A DNA stretch of 64,000 bases, from the NCBI GenBank assembly GCA_030431455.1, contig JAUIJE010000003.1, positions 576,360 to 640,359 of the forward strand, written 5' to 3'. Made by a program: the position numbers and the translations under genes. Shown here one piece after another: positions 17,061 through 25,913 of the stretch. How positions within the stretch are numbered: the first letter of the stretch is position 1; the number at the start of each line of letters is the position of its first letter. The notes under the pieces were generated by a model. The model saw nothing but the letters and a program-made list of their open reading frames with translations. It did not search any database and had not been told where the DNA came from. The stretch comes from a bacterium. GTDB lineage: Bacteria; Myxococcota; UBA727; JAUIJE01.

Positions 17061-20000
17061 CGCCGGCCGCCTCGTCGCCCGCGAGCGCGGCCCCCAGTCG
17101 CACGCGCTGCCACGTCAGGTACACCACCGGGAGCAGCAACAAGGTCAACACCATGGACGAGATGAGCCCGCCCACCATCGGCGCGGCGATGCGCTTCATC
17201 ACCCGGGTGCCGGTCTCGGTGCCGAACATCACCGGCAACAGCCCGATCACGGTGGTGGCCACCGTCATCACCTTGGGCCGGACCCGGTCCACCGCCCCTT
17301 CCACCACGCTGTCCATCAAATCCCGCGCCGTGCGCAGCCGGCCTTCACGTCGAAAACGTGCCAAGGCCTCGTCGAGGTAGACCAGCATCACCACCCCGGT
17401 CTCCGCCGCCAACCCCGCGAGCGCGATGAAGCCGACCCCCACCGCCACCGAGAGATTGTAGCCGGCGAGGTAGAGCAACCACACCCCGCCCACCAGGGCG
17501 AAGGGCAACGTCCCCATCACCAACACCGTCTCGGCCAGCGAACGAAAGTGCACAAACAAAAGCAACAAGATGATCACCAACGTCAGCGGGACCACCCAGG
17601 TCAGGCGCTCCTTGGCCCGGGCCATGTACTCGTACTGCCCCGACCACTGCAGCGAGACCCCCTCGGGCAATGGCACCTCCGCCTCGACCACTTTCTTGGC
17701 CCGCTCGACAAAGCCGCCCACGTCGGAGGTGGTGAGATCGACGAACACCCACGCGGTGGGCCGTGCATTTTCACTTTTGATCGCGGGGGGGCCCTTGACG
17801 GTCTTGACCTCGGCCAGGGCCCCCAATGGCACGGTGTGGCCCAAGGGGGTCGGCACCGCGGTGCGGCGCAAGGTCTCGAGGTCGTTGCGCAGCTCGCGGG
17901 GGTACCGCAGGTTGATGGGGTGGCGCTCGAGGCCCTCCACCGTCCACGAGATGTTCATGCCCCCGAGGGCGGTCTTGATCACATCTTGCACGTCGCCCAC
18001 GGTGAGCCCGAAGCGCGCCGCGGCGTCGCGGTGGATGTCCACGTCGATGAAGTTCCCCCCCGTGACCCGCTCGGCGTACACGCTCTGGACCCCGTCGACG
18101 CCGTGGAGGGCGGCCTCGATGCGCTGGCCGAGCTGGTTGAGCTGCTCGAGGTCGGGGCCGAGCAGCTTGATGCCCACCGGGGTCTTGATGCCGGTGGCGA
18201 GCATGTCCAGGCGGGTCTTGATCGGCATCGTCCAGGCGTTGGTGAGGCCGGGGAAGCGCACCCGCTCGTCGAGTTCGCGGGCGATGTCCTCGATGGTCTT
18301 GCCCGCGGGCCAGGTCTCCTCGGGGGTGAGCACGATGGTGGTCTCAATCATGGACAGCGGCGCGGGGTCGGTGGCGGTGTCGGCCCGGCCGATCTTCCCC
18401 CACACGTGCTCGACCTGGGGATGGGTGGCGATGAGCTTGTCGGTCTGCTGCAACAGCTCGCGCGCCTTGGTCACCGAGATGCCCGGGGGGGTGGTGGGCA
18501 TGTACAACAGATCGCCCTCGTTGAGCGGCGGCATGAACTCCGAGCCGAGCTGGGCCGCGGGCCACAACGACGCCAACCCGATGCCCCCCGCCACCACCAA
18601 CACCGCCGCCGGGTGACGCAGGCAGCCCCGCAACAGGGGGCGGTACACCGCGACCAGCGCGCGGCTCACGGGGTTTTGGGCCTCAGGCCGAATCGTGCCC
18701 CGGACCACGTAGAACATCAGCACCGGGACCAACGTCACCGCCAGCAACGACGAGGCCGCCATCGCAAATGTTTTTGTATAGGCCAAGGGGGCAAACATCC
18801 GGCCCTCTTGTTGCTCCAGGCTGAACACCGGCAGGAAGCTCACGGTGATGATCAGCAGCGAGAAGAACAACGCGGGGCCGACCTCCTGGGCCGCGCGGAT
18901 CACCACCTCTTCGTGGGACAGGCCGGCGTCGCGCTCTTTGTGTTTGTGGAGGTTCTCGACCATGACCACGCTGGCGTCGACCATCACCCCGATGGCGATG
19001 GCGATGCCCCCCAGGCTCATGATGTTCGCGTTGAGCCCGAGCACGCGCATGGCCAAGAAGGCCATCAGGATGCCCACCGGAATCGTGACCACCGCCACCA
19101 GCGCCGAGCGCAGATGCAACAAGAACAGGATGCAGATGAGCGCCACCACCAAAAGCTCCTCGACGATCTTGTTCTCGAGGGTGTCCACCGCGCGCTCGAT
19201 CAACCGCGACCGGTCGTAGGACGTGTGCACCTCCACCCCGGGGGGCAGGCTTTGCTGCAGCTCGCCGAGGCGGGCCTTGACCCGGTCGATGACCTCGAGG
19301 GCGTTCTCGCCGTAGCGCATGACCACGATGCCGGTCACCACCTCCCCTTGCCCGTCCATCTCCGCCACCCCCCGGCGGATGTCGGGTCCGTGTTGCACCC
19401 GCGCCACCTGGCTCAACAGCACCGGGGTGTGCGTCGAGGGGTCGATCCCCACCGGGGTGCGGCTGAGGTCGTCGAGGGAGCGCACGTAGCCTTTGCCCCG
19501 CACCATGAACTCGGTCTCCCCGAGCTCGACCACGCGGCCACCCACGTCGGTGTTGCTCCGCTGGATCGCGGTCTTGACCTTGGACAGGGGCACGCCGTAG
19601 GCACGAAGCTTCTCGGGGTCGACCTCGACCTGAATCTGCCGCACGTGGCCCCCGACGGTGGCGACCTCGCTCACCCCGGGGAGCGCCATCAGCTCGTAGC
19701 GCAGGGACCAGTCTTGTTTGGCCCGCAGCTCGCTGAGGTCGACCCCCCAGAAGTTGGCCGCGGCCAGCACCTCGTCCCAGGACAGGCCCGGTTGCCCGTC
19801 CCGGTCGAACGCCTCTTGGATGAACCGCACCGACTCGTCGGCGAAGCGGTCCGCCGCCTCCCCCCCGTCCCCGGCGAACAATTGGCCCAGCCAGGCTTGG
19901 CTCGACGGCCCCGCCCCGGGGGGGAGCTCGGCACGGGTCACTTCGCCATTTCCGTCAGTATCGAAGTGAGCCCGAAGGTGGGCGGCCCGGGGCAAAAAGT

Positions 20001-20478
20001 CGCTCAAGCTGTAGAGGTACACCCACCCCACCCCGGTGGCGTCGGGCCCGAGCTGGGGGGTGACCCCGTCGGGGAGCCGGGCCTGGGCCACGTTGAGCAG
20101 CTCCAGCACCCGGGACCGGGCCCAGTACATGTCGGTCCCGTCCTCGAAGATCACGTACACCATCGAGAACCCGAAGAACGAGTAGCCCCGCACCGTCTTG
20201 GCGGTGGGCACGCTCAACAGCGCGGTGGTGAGGGGATAGGTGACTTGGTCCTCGACCACCTGGGGGGCTTGGCCCGGGTGGGGGGTGAACACGATGACCT
20301 GCACGTCGCTGAGGTCGGGGATGGCGTCCACCGGCGTCTGTTGCACCGCGCGAATGCCCGCGGCCACGACGAGAACGGCGACGATCAACACCAACCCGCG
20401 GTTTTTCACCGCCGCGGCGATCAGCCGCTCGAGCACGGTGCCGGAGGGGTCGGTGGGGGTGGCGGTGGTGCTCGACAT
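17053..20478 (-). CDS. cusA: CusA-type RND heavy-metal efflux pump with inserted EF-hand pair
   Basis: A proton-driven inner-membrane trimeric pump of 1141 residues (E. coli CusA is about 1047). It follows CusA closely: NTPVDA-like QTPVDAIPDLSDVQV at the start, and the HME signature GGIAIAIGVMVDASVVMVEN around D501 in TM4. All three methionines of the Cu/Ag relay are kept (LLYMPTTPPGIS, APLSMIETT, DMLATGIK), so copper(I)/silver is the expected substrate. The odd part is an insertion of about 80 residues at 161-250, in the periplasmic porter region. It contains two canonical EF-hand calcium loops, DTDGNGEVTRAE (173-184) and DRDGQPGLSWDE (225-236). It sits 3 bases downstream of cusB. Confidence 0.96.
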   Translation of the reverse strand: MSSTTATPTDPSGTVLERLIAAAVKNRGLVLIVAVLVVAAGIRAVQQTPVDAIPDLSDVQVIVFTPHPGQAPQVVEDQVTYPLTTALLSVPTAKTVRGYSFFGFSMVYVIFEDGTDMYWARSRVLELLNVAQARLPDGVTPQLGPDATGVGWVYLYSLSDFLPRAAHLRAHFDTDGNGEVTRAELPPGAGPSSQAWLGQLFAGDGGEAADRFADESVRFIQEAFDRDGQPGLSWDEVLAAANFWGVDLSELRAKQDWSLRYELMALPGVSEVATVGGHVRQIQVEVDPEKLRAYGVPLSKVKTAIQRSNTDVGGRVVELGETEFMVRGKGYVRSLDDLSRTPVGIDPSTHTPVLLSQVARVQHGPDIRRGVAEMDGQGEVVTGIVVMRYGENALEVIDRVKARLGELQQSLPPGVEVHTSYDRSRLIERAVDTLENKIVEELLVVALICILFLLHLRSALVAVVTIPVGILMAFLAMRVLGLNANIMSLGGIAIAIGVMVDASVVMVENLHKHKERDAGLSHEEVVIRAAQEVGPALFFSLLIITVSFLPVFSLEQQEGRMFAPLAYTKTFAMAASSLLAVTLVPVLMFYVVRGTIRPEAQNPVSRALVAVYRPLLRGCLRHPAAVLVVAGGIGLASLWPAAQLGSEFMPPLNEGDLLYMPTTPPGISVTKARELLQQTDKLIATHPQVEHVWGKIGRADTATDPAPLSMIETTIVLTPEETWPAGKTIEDIARELDERVRFPGLTNAWTMPIKTRLDMLATGIKTPVGIKLLGPDLEQLNQLGQRIEAALHGVDGVQSVYAERVTGGNFIDVDIHRDAAARFGLTVGDVQDVIKTALGGMNISWTVEGLERHPINLRYPRELRNDLETLRRTAVPTPLGHTVPLGALAEVKTVKGPPAIKSENARPTAWVFVDLTTSDVGGFVERAKKVVEAEVPLPEGVSLQWSGQYEYMARAKERLTWVVPLTLVIILLLLFVHFRSLAETVLVMGTLPFALVGGVWLLYLAGYNLSVAVGVGFIALAGLAAETGVVMLVYLDEALARFRREGRLRTARDLMDSVVEGAVDRVRPKVMTVATTVIGLLPVMFGTETGTRVMKRIAAPMVGGLISSMVLTLLLLPVVYLTWQRVRLGAALAGDEAAGDD

Positions 20479-20481
20479 GGT

Positions 20482-22308
20482 TCAGCGCACCTTCTCGACC
20501 AAGTCCATGCCGCAGATCGGGCAAGAGCCCGCCGCGTCGCGCACGATCTGCGGGTGCATGGGACAGGTCCAATAAGATTGTCCATCCTGGTCGTGGTCGC
20601 TCTCGGCCTTGGCCATCTCCGGGTCGTCGGCTTCGAGCTTGGTGGCCAAAAACTTCTGTACCGCTTCTTGCAGCTGGCTCTCCGAGTCGAGCAAGAACTG
20701 CCCGGAGACCACCACCCGCTCGCCCTCCTCGAGCCCGCTCTCGACCTCGGTGAGGTGCCGGTCGGCGACCAGCCCGGTCACCACCTCGCGCTGTTGGTAG
20801 CGGCCCCCGCCCTGGGCCACGAACACCAGCTGCCGCTGGCCGGAATGCAAAATCGCCGCGGTGGGGATGGCCAGCGCGCCCTCGCGGCGCCGGGCCTCGA
20901 TCCGCACGGTGGCGAACATGCCCGGCTTGAGGGCCAGCCCTGGGTTATCGAACTCCAAGCGCACGGTGAGGGTCCGGCTCTTCTCGTTGAGGGTCGGGTA
21001 GATGTACGCGACCTCGCCGGAGTACACCTTGCCCTGCTGGTACGTCAGCTCCATCGTCGCGGGCGCGCCCTTTTCCACCCAGGGCGCGTCGAACTCGTAG
21101 ACCTCCGCGTTGATCCAAATCTTTTGGAGGTTGCCGATGCGAAAGATGTCCTGGCCGGCCATCACCCGGGCCCCGACCACGATGTTCTTTTGCAGCACGT
21201 AGCCTTCGCGCGGCGCGCGCACCCGAATCGTGCGCAAGGTCTGCTTGGTCTCGTCGAGCTTTTCGATGTCCGACGCCCCCATGCCAAAGTACTCGAGCCG
21301 TCGGCGGGCGCTCTTCCCCAATGGTCCCGCCGCCCCCCCGGTGCGCAGCGCGAGCAAGTACTCTTCTTGGGCGCTGACAAGCTCAGGGGAGTACACCTCG
21401 GCCAAACACTGGCCGGCCTTGACCTTGACCCCGGTCTCGTCGACGTAGAGCTTCTCCACCCAACCGGAAAAGCGCAGGTTGACCACCGCGATCTCGTCCT
21501 CGGCCACGTCCACCGTGCCCAGCGCGCGAATGTGTCTGAACAGCGGCTCCCGCCGCGCCGGGGCGATCCGCACCCCCATGTTCTGCACCACCACCGGGTC
21601 GATGCGCACCTCGCCGTGGGCGACCTTGCCCGGACGGGGCGGCGGGGTTGCGCCCGGGCTGGACGACGATGACGACGACGACGACGTCTCTTTGCGCGCG
21701 AGGTCCATGCCGCAGATCGGGCAACGGCCGGGCTCGTCCATCACCACCTCGGGGTGCATGGGGCACACAAAGGTGTCGTGGTCGGCCACGTCCTCGGAAT
21801 GAGACTGCAACCGGTCCCGGGGCACGAGGTGCATGCCGCACACCGGGCACCGCATGAACTCCGGCTTGGACACATGCGGGTGCATCGGGCAGGTGTAATC
21901 GGCCGCGGGCGCGGCCTTTTCGGCCGGGGTCGGGTGGGCGGGGGCCGGCGCGGGCCGCGGGCGGGGGGGCGCTTTTTTCGGGGCCGCCGCGGGCGGGGGC
22001 CCGGCGATGGCGGGCGCGGTGTGGCCGGTCTTGGTTTCCCAAGCTTGCCGCTTCTGCAATGCCTCTGCTTTTTTCCGTGGCTTGAGGAACATCTTGCACA
22101 GGGGGCAGCGCCCCGCCTCGGTGCTCACGATCTGGGGGTGCATGGGGCATTGGTAGAGCACGTCCTCGTTGTGGACGTGGGTGTTCTCCTCCGCCCAAAG
22201 GGCGCCCGGGGCGCTGGTGAGCACCAGGCCCACCGTGCCCGCGCACAGCACCGCCCCCATCACCAGAGACCAGGACAATGTCGTTGTGTTCTTGCCGGGG
22301 CGGGTCAT
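20482..22308 (-). CDS. cusB: CusB-type periplasmic adaptor with four heavy-metal-binding modules
   Basis: 608 residues from the ATG at 22308, which overlaps the TolC stop by 4 bases. An N-terminal membrane/signal segment (about 10-40) is followed by heavy-metal-binding (HMBD) modules of the form CPMHP...CPxCGM at 54-73, 140-159 and 182-201. A fourth closes the protein near residue 600. The first has CPLCKM instead of CPxCGM. Between the third and the adaptor body lie a serine-rich run and a proline-rich linker. The adaptor body (about 235-560) has the usual lipoyl/beta-barrel pattern (GWVEKLYVDETGVKVKAGQ). It bridges CusA and the outer-membrane channel and probably hands over copper. Most CusB proteins I know have none or one such module. 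Confidence 0.93.
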   Translation of the reverse strand: MTRPGKNTTTLSWSLVMGAVLCAGTVGLVLTSAPGALWAEENTHVHNEDVLYQCPMHPQIVSTEAGRCPLCKMFLKPRKKAEALQKRQAWETKTGHTAPAIAGPPPAAAPKKAPPRPRPAPAPAHPTPAEKAAPAADYTCPMHPHVSKPEFMRCPVCGMHLVPRDRLQSHSEDVADHDTFVCPMHPEVVMDEPGRCPICGMDLARKETSSSSSSSSSPGATPPPRPGKVAHGEVRIDPVVVQNMGVRIAPARREPLFRHIRALGTVDVAEDEIAVVNLRFSGWVEKLYVDETGVKVKAGQCLAEVYSPELVSAQEEYLLALRTGGAAGPLGKSARRRLEYFGMGASDIEKLDETKQTLRTIRVRAPREGYVLQKNIVVGARVMAGQDIFRIGNLQKIWINAEVYEFDAPWVEKGAPATMELTYQQGKVYSGEVAYIYPTLNEKSRTLTVRLEFDNPGLALKPGMFATVRIEARRREGALAIPTAAILHSGQRQLVFVAQGGGRYQQREVVTGLVADRHLTEVESGLEEGERVVVSGQFLLDSESQLQEAVQKFLATKLEADDPEMAKAESDHDQDGQSYWTCPMHPQIVRDAAGSCPICGMDLVEKVR

Positions 22309-23579
22309 CGCGCAGCTCCCTCGTCGGGGGTGGGGACGGTGCGGCCGGTGAGCACGTCCAAGGCGATGGCCGCGGCCGCGGCCTCGGCCCGGGCCTCGCA
22401 AGCCACCCGTTCAAAATCGAGCACCGTGAGCTCGGCCGCGAACAGGTCGGCAAAGCCGGCCCGGTCCACTTGGTAGGACGCGAACGCGGCCTCGAGGGTC
22501 TTTTGCGCCCCGGGCAACAGCTGCTCGTCGTAGACCCGGGCCCGCTCCCGCGCCCGGCGGTACCGCACGGTGGCGGCTTCGATCTCCCCGCGCAGGGAGA
22601 GCTCGGCGCCGGCCCGCCGCGCGTCCTCGGCCCGGGCCTTGGCGTCGTGGGCTTGGGCGCGCTCTTCCCATTGCCACAGCGCGCTCGACCACGGGATGGG
22701 CACCGCGATGCCCGCGGACACAAAGTTATTGCCGGGGTCGGCCCCCGACGGGAGCCGCACCCGGTAGCCGGCCCACGCGGTCACGTCCGGCCACATCTCC
22801 GCGCGCATCGCGCCCGCTTGGGCTCGCTCGGCGGTGGCCGATTCCCGCATCGCCGCGAGCAGGGGCCGGTGGGCCCGGGCCTCCTCGAGCAACGTGGCCA
22901 CGTCGAGCTCGGCTTGGTCGGGCACCGCGATGTCCGCGGGCACGTCGAGCGGGGTGCCGGCGGGGCGCTGGGCCGCGGCGTTGAGCAAGGCCTCCACCGC
23001 GCGGCGCTTGTCGATGAGTTCGCGGTGGTCGTCGTCGAGCCGGTCGCGCAACACCTCGAGGCGGATGAGCTCGTGTTGTTCGACCCGGCCGAGCTCGTAC
23101 TTCACCCGCACCACGTCGAGCATTTGCGCCACCGCGGCCCGGTGCTGCGCGGTCACCCCCGCGAGCACGGAGAGCCGTTGCCACTGCAGCACCAAGCCCC
23201 GGACCCGGCCCACGATTTGGCCCGCGGCTTCTGCCCGCAAGGGCACGGCCGCGTCCCGGGCGGCCTCGGCGGCGTCGGCCCGCGCCCAGAACTTGGTGGG
23301 GAAGGGCACCTTCTGGGTCACCTTGAGCTGCACCCCGCTCATGGGGTGGTTGCCCGGCCACGGGGTCAAGATCGGCATGTTGCTGTATTCGGTCCCGACC
23401 ACCGTGTCGGGCCACACCCACGACGCGGGCACGGCGTGGCCGAGGGCGTCGATCTGTTCGTCGGCCGCGCGCAACGTGGGGTGTCCGGCCAGCGCCTCTC
23501 TCTCCAGCGCCCGCACCTCCGCGCCCCCGCCCGCCGCGGTCTGGGCTGCGATCCACCCCATCACCACCCAATGCACCAT
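22305..23579 (-). CDS. TolC/CusC-family outer-membrane efflux channel
   Basis: 424 residues. The start is ATG 23579, set by GGAGGAGGG at good spacing and by the signal peptide that follows (MVHWVVMGWIAAQTAAGGGA). An open frame extends further upstream but lacks a ribosome-binding site. The mature protein has two long alpha-helical coiled regions typical of outer-membrane efflux proteins and low sequence conservation (for example RAARDAAVPLR-type alanine/arginine-rich helices). No lipobox is visible, unlike E. coli CusC. It is the first gene of the cus operon and completes the tripartite pump with CusB and CusA. Confidence 0.88.
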   Translation of the reverse strand: MVHWVVMGWIAAQTAAGGGAEVRALEREALAGHPTLRAADEQIDALGHAVPASWVWPDTVVGTEYSNMPILTPWPGNHPMSGVQLKVTQKVPFPTKFWARADAAEAARDAAVPLRAEAAGQIVGRVRGLVLQWQRLSVLAGVTAQHRAAVAQMLDVVRVKYELGRVEQHELIRLEVLRDRLDDDHRELIDKRRAVEALLNAAAQRPAGTPLDVPADIAVPDQAELDVATLLEEARAHRPLLAAMRESATAERAQAGAMRAEMWPDVTAWAGYRVRLPSGADPGNNFVSAGIAVPIPWSSALWQWEERAQAHDAKARAEDARRAGAELSLRGEIEAATVRYRRARERARVYDEQLLPGAQKTLEAAFASYQVDRAGFADLFAAELTVLDFERVACEARAEAAAAAIALDVLTGRTVPTPDEGAAR

Positions 23580-23606
23580 GGTTTGCGCCCTCCTCCAGGT
23601 GCGGTT

Positions 23607-23622
23607 CGCACCTTTCGTGCCG
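23607..23622 (-). promoter_or_regulatory. Candidate sigma-54 promoter of the cus operon
   Basis: On the minus strand the sequence CGGCACGAAAGGTGCG matches the sigma-54 consensus TGGCACGNNNNTTGCW at GGCACG (-24) and TGC (-12), with exactly the required spacing. Initiation would fall about 12 bases downstream, just ahead of the GGAGGAGG site of the TolC gene. The NtrC-type activator encoded last in the same operon supports the call. Confidence 0.6.
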
Positions 23623-23625
23623 GAT

Positions 23626-23645
23626 CGGAAAAGCAATATTTTCCG
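23626..23645 (-). promoter_or_regulatory. Inverted repeat upstream of the cus promoter
   Basis: CGGAAAA and TTTTCCG form perfect 7-base arms around a 6-base AT-rich spacer, 4 bases upstream of the -24 element. Further upstream, CACCCGGCC occurs twice as a direct repeat (23664-23672 and 23688-23696). Either could be an activator site; the choice is open. Confidence 0.35.
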
Positions 23646-23798
23646 GGCACTTCAAAGACATGGCACCCGGCCTTGTCGGCTGCTCTACACCCGGCCTGCA
23701 GACTATTCGACAGCGGCCCGCGCCGCCTGTTTTTGGTCATCGCAGGTTCGCGGGGGTCACGGCTGGTCTGTTTGCTGGGCCCGCGCAGCCACCCACGC

Positions 23799-24515
23799 TC
23801 AGCGCCGGCTGCCGAACCCCACCGGCGCCCCCGAGGTGCCCCCCACCGCGGACAGCCCCGAGGTATCCACTTTTTGCGGCGCCACCGACGCGGGCTGGAC
23901 CCGGCGGTGCTCGTCCAGCGCCGCGGCGAGGTCGGCGAGCTCCTTGGCGTGGTGCTTGGCGTCGTCGTAGCTGTAGCCCGAGTGCCGGTAGTAGGTCATG
24001 CGCATTTCGCCGTCGCGGGTCAGGCGCATCTCCGAGCGCAGGTTGGCGGGGGCGAAGAACAACCGCACCGCGCGTTGCACCTCGGGCAAACGCATGAGGG
24101 CGCGGATCTTGTCCTCGTCCGCGCCTTGGATTTTGTAGCTGTCGTCGAAGTCTTTGTCCCCGACCTGGATGTCGGCGAGCCCCAGCTTGTCCCGCCAGGG
24201 GGAAAAGAACCCCTCGCGCGACAAGTTCAGCGTGGTGTAGTCCGCACCGAAGCGGCAACCCGAGAGGCGGACCTCCCACAGGTCGCGGCTGTGTTTGCCC
24301 CCGGTGCGCGAGGTGGTCACCGCCACCACGTGGGCGCCAAAGCGCAGGGTCACGGTGGCGTCGCCCATCGTCGACACATCGGCGCTGACGCAGGCGGCGT
24401 CGCGCCGGGCCGCCTCACACATGCGCTGGCCTTGGGTGCGGCGGTGGTTGATCACCAGGGCGATGGCCACCACCGGCACCGCCACCGCCCCCACCGAGAC
24501 CAACAAGCTCAACAT
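23799..24515 (-). CDS. Hypothetical single-span membrane protein
   Basis: 238 residues beginning with one strong membrane segment (about residues 2-24) followed by positive charges (NHRRTQGQR). The rest is therefore probably periplasmic if the segment acts as an uncleaved signal in reverse, or cytoplasmic by the positive-inside rule, which I favour. Visible pieces include CEAARRDAACVSADV and a beta-rich core (DATVTLRFGAHVVAVTTS). I recognise no family. It lies between the cus promoter region and the peroxiredoxin gene, on the same strand as both, and could be co-transcribed with the latter from upstream. Confidence 0.65.
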   Translation of the reverse strand: MLSLLVSVGAVAVPVVAIALVINHRRTQGQRMCEAARRDAACVSADVSTMGDATVTLRFGAHVVAVTTSRTGGKHSRDLWEVRLSGCRFGADYTTLNLSREGFFSPWRDKLGLADIQVGDKDFDDSYKIQGADEDKIRALMRLPEVQRAVRLFFAPANLRSEMRLTRDGEMRMTYYRHSGYSYDDAKHHAKELADLAAALDEHRRVQPASVAPQKVDTSGLSAVGGTSGAPVGFGSRR

Positions 24516-24546
24516 GCGCCGAGCCTACCACCCCGGGGACACGCGG

Positions 24547-25020
24547 TCAGGCGAGCCCGAACTTCTCCAACACCTCGTTGGCGTGGTCCTTGGTGTTCGG
24601 CCGTTTGATCACCTTCAGCACCTTGCCGTCCTCGTCGATGAGGAAGGTGGTGCGCTTCACGCCCATGGTCTTCTTGCCGTACATGTTTTTTTCGCCCCAG
24701 GCGCCGTACTTCTCCAACACTTTTTTGTCGGGGTCCGCGAGCAGGGTGAACGGCAGCTCGTACTTGCCCACGAATTTCTCGTGGCTCTCCACCGTGTCCG
24801 GTGAGACCCCGAGCACCACCACGCCCTTCTTCTTCAACTGGGCATAGCCATCGCGCAGGCTGCAGGCCTGGGCGGTGCACCCGGGGGTGTTGTCCCGGGG
24901 ATAGAAATAAAGCGCCACCTTCTTGCCCTTGAAGTCGGACAACTTGACCGACTTCCCGGCCTGGTCTTTCAGGGTGAACGCGGGGGCTTTCTTTCCTTCT
25001 TCGATCAGCTCGTTGGCCAT
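24547..25020 (-). CDS. bcp: Bcp-type thioredoxin-dependent peroxiredoxin
   Basis: 157 residues. The start is ATG 25020 behind AGGAG. It reduces hydrogen and organic peroxides using thioredoxin. The motif PRDNTPGCTAQACSLRD carries the peroxidatic C48 and, five residues on, C53, the C-x4-C arrangement of the atypical 2-Cys BCP class. The usual thioredoxin-fold pattern (VALYFYPRDNTPGCT, VLGVSPDTVESHEKF, TTFLIDEDGKV) and the family length are kept. Neighbouring sulfur-transport genes on the same strand suggest a shared context of thiol and oxidative stress. Confidence 0.95.
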   Translation of the reverse strand: MANELIEEGKKAPAFTLKDQAGKSVKLSDFKGKKVALYFYPRDNTPGCTAQACSLRDGYAQLKKKGVVVLGVSPDTVESHEKFVGKYELPFTLLADPDKKVLEKYGAWGEKNMYGKKTMGVKRTTFLIDEDGKVLKVIKRPNTKDHANEVLEKFGLA

Positions 25021-25089
25021 GCCGAACTCCTCTTTTGTCGTCGAGGAGCGCACCATGCCCCGCCCGCGCGCGACGAGCAAGCCGAATGC

Positions 25090-25833
25090 CTACAAGAGTT
25101 CTTTGCCGAGCATGAACACCCCCATCAGCAACACAAAGCCGGCAAAGCCGCGGCGGAGCATCGCCGCCGGCACCCGGTGCGACAGCCGGGTCCCGACCTG
25201 GGCGCCGATGATGGCGGCGACGATGAACACCAGGGCCAAGGTCCAATCGATGCTCACGTGAGACGCGTAGCCGACAAACCCGCCGATGGATTTGATCGCG
25301 ATGACCACCAGCGAGCTGCCCACCGCTTCTTTCATGGATAGCCCACCGAGCAGCACCAAGGCGGGCACGACCAAAAAGCCGCCCCCCGCCCCCACCAACC
25401 CGGTGAACAAGCCCACGGCCAGACCTTCGGCGAGGATCAACGCGAGCTTGGGCTCCTGGCCCCCGCTTTCCATCTCCCCGCGGCCCTTGAACATGAACAC
25501 CGCGGTCACCACCATCATCGCCGCGAACAGCACCAACAGCACCGTGCCCGAGAAGTACGCGGCCACCCGCCCGCCCAAAAACGCCCCCACCGTGCCCGCG
25601 CCCGCGAACACCATCGCCACCTTCCACCGCACGTTGCCCGCCTTGGCGTGCGACCACGCGGCAAAGGCCGCGGTCGCGCCCACCACCAACAACGACGTGG
25701 CGATGGCTTCCTTGGCTTCGACGTCGAGGATGTACGTCAGCACCGGGACGGTGAGAATCGAGCCTCCTCCGCCGAGGAGACCCAGGGTGATGCCGATGAC
25801 GAGGGCGGACAGGGCGGCGATAAAAAGTGCCAT
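25090..25833 (-). CDS. TauE/SafE-family sulfite/anion exporter permease
   Basis: 247 residues from the ATG at 25833. About eight hydrophobic segments come in two similar halves. Each half carries the glycine-rich motif of this family, seen as LGLLGGGGSILTVPVL near the N-terminus and TGLVGAGGGFLVVPAL in the second half. The family moves sulfite, sulfoacetate, sulfonates or related anions across the inner membrane. The gene is divergent from the YeeE/YedE pair across a palindrome-rich spacer, so both probably belong to one sulfur-handling regulon. Confidence 0.9.
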   Translation of the reverse strand: MALFIAALSALVIGITLGLLGGGGSILTVPVLTYILDVEAKEAIATSLLVVGATAAFAAWSHAKAGNVRWKVAMVFAGAGTVGAFLGGRVAAYFSGTVLLVLFAAMMVVTAVFMFKGRGEMESGGQEPKLALILAEGLAVGLFTGLVGAGGGFLVVPALVLLGGLSMKEAVGSSLVVIAIKSIGGFVGYASHVSIDWTLALVFIVAAIIGAQVGTRLSHRVPAAMLRRGFAGFVLLMGVFMLGKELL

Positions 25834-25913
25834 GCGAACCTGAATCGCAACCTTTGTGCCACCGCCCAGGCCGCGGCCCCAGGCCCGCGCCGGCGCCCGG
25901 CGGGGCCTCGCGT

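Noticed and set aside
19729-19998. The CusA insertion as an assembly artefact
   Set aside because: Frame, codon use and both flanks are uninterrupted, and two canonical EF-hand loops would not arise from a misjoin.
16969-21672. A 1567-codon open frame on the plus strand across the cus operon
   Set aside because: It is antisense to CusA and CusB, which have complete family motifs. Its composition (His, Gly, Arg, Gln, Pro) is typical of an antisense frame in GC-rich DNA, with no recognisable domain.
23626-23645. The inverted repeat upstream of TolC as an intrinsic terminator of the minus-strand gene at 23799
   Set aside because: The stem is short and mostly A-T and no T-run follows it on the minus strand; its place beside a -24/-12 element fits a regulatory site better.
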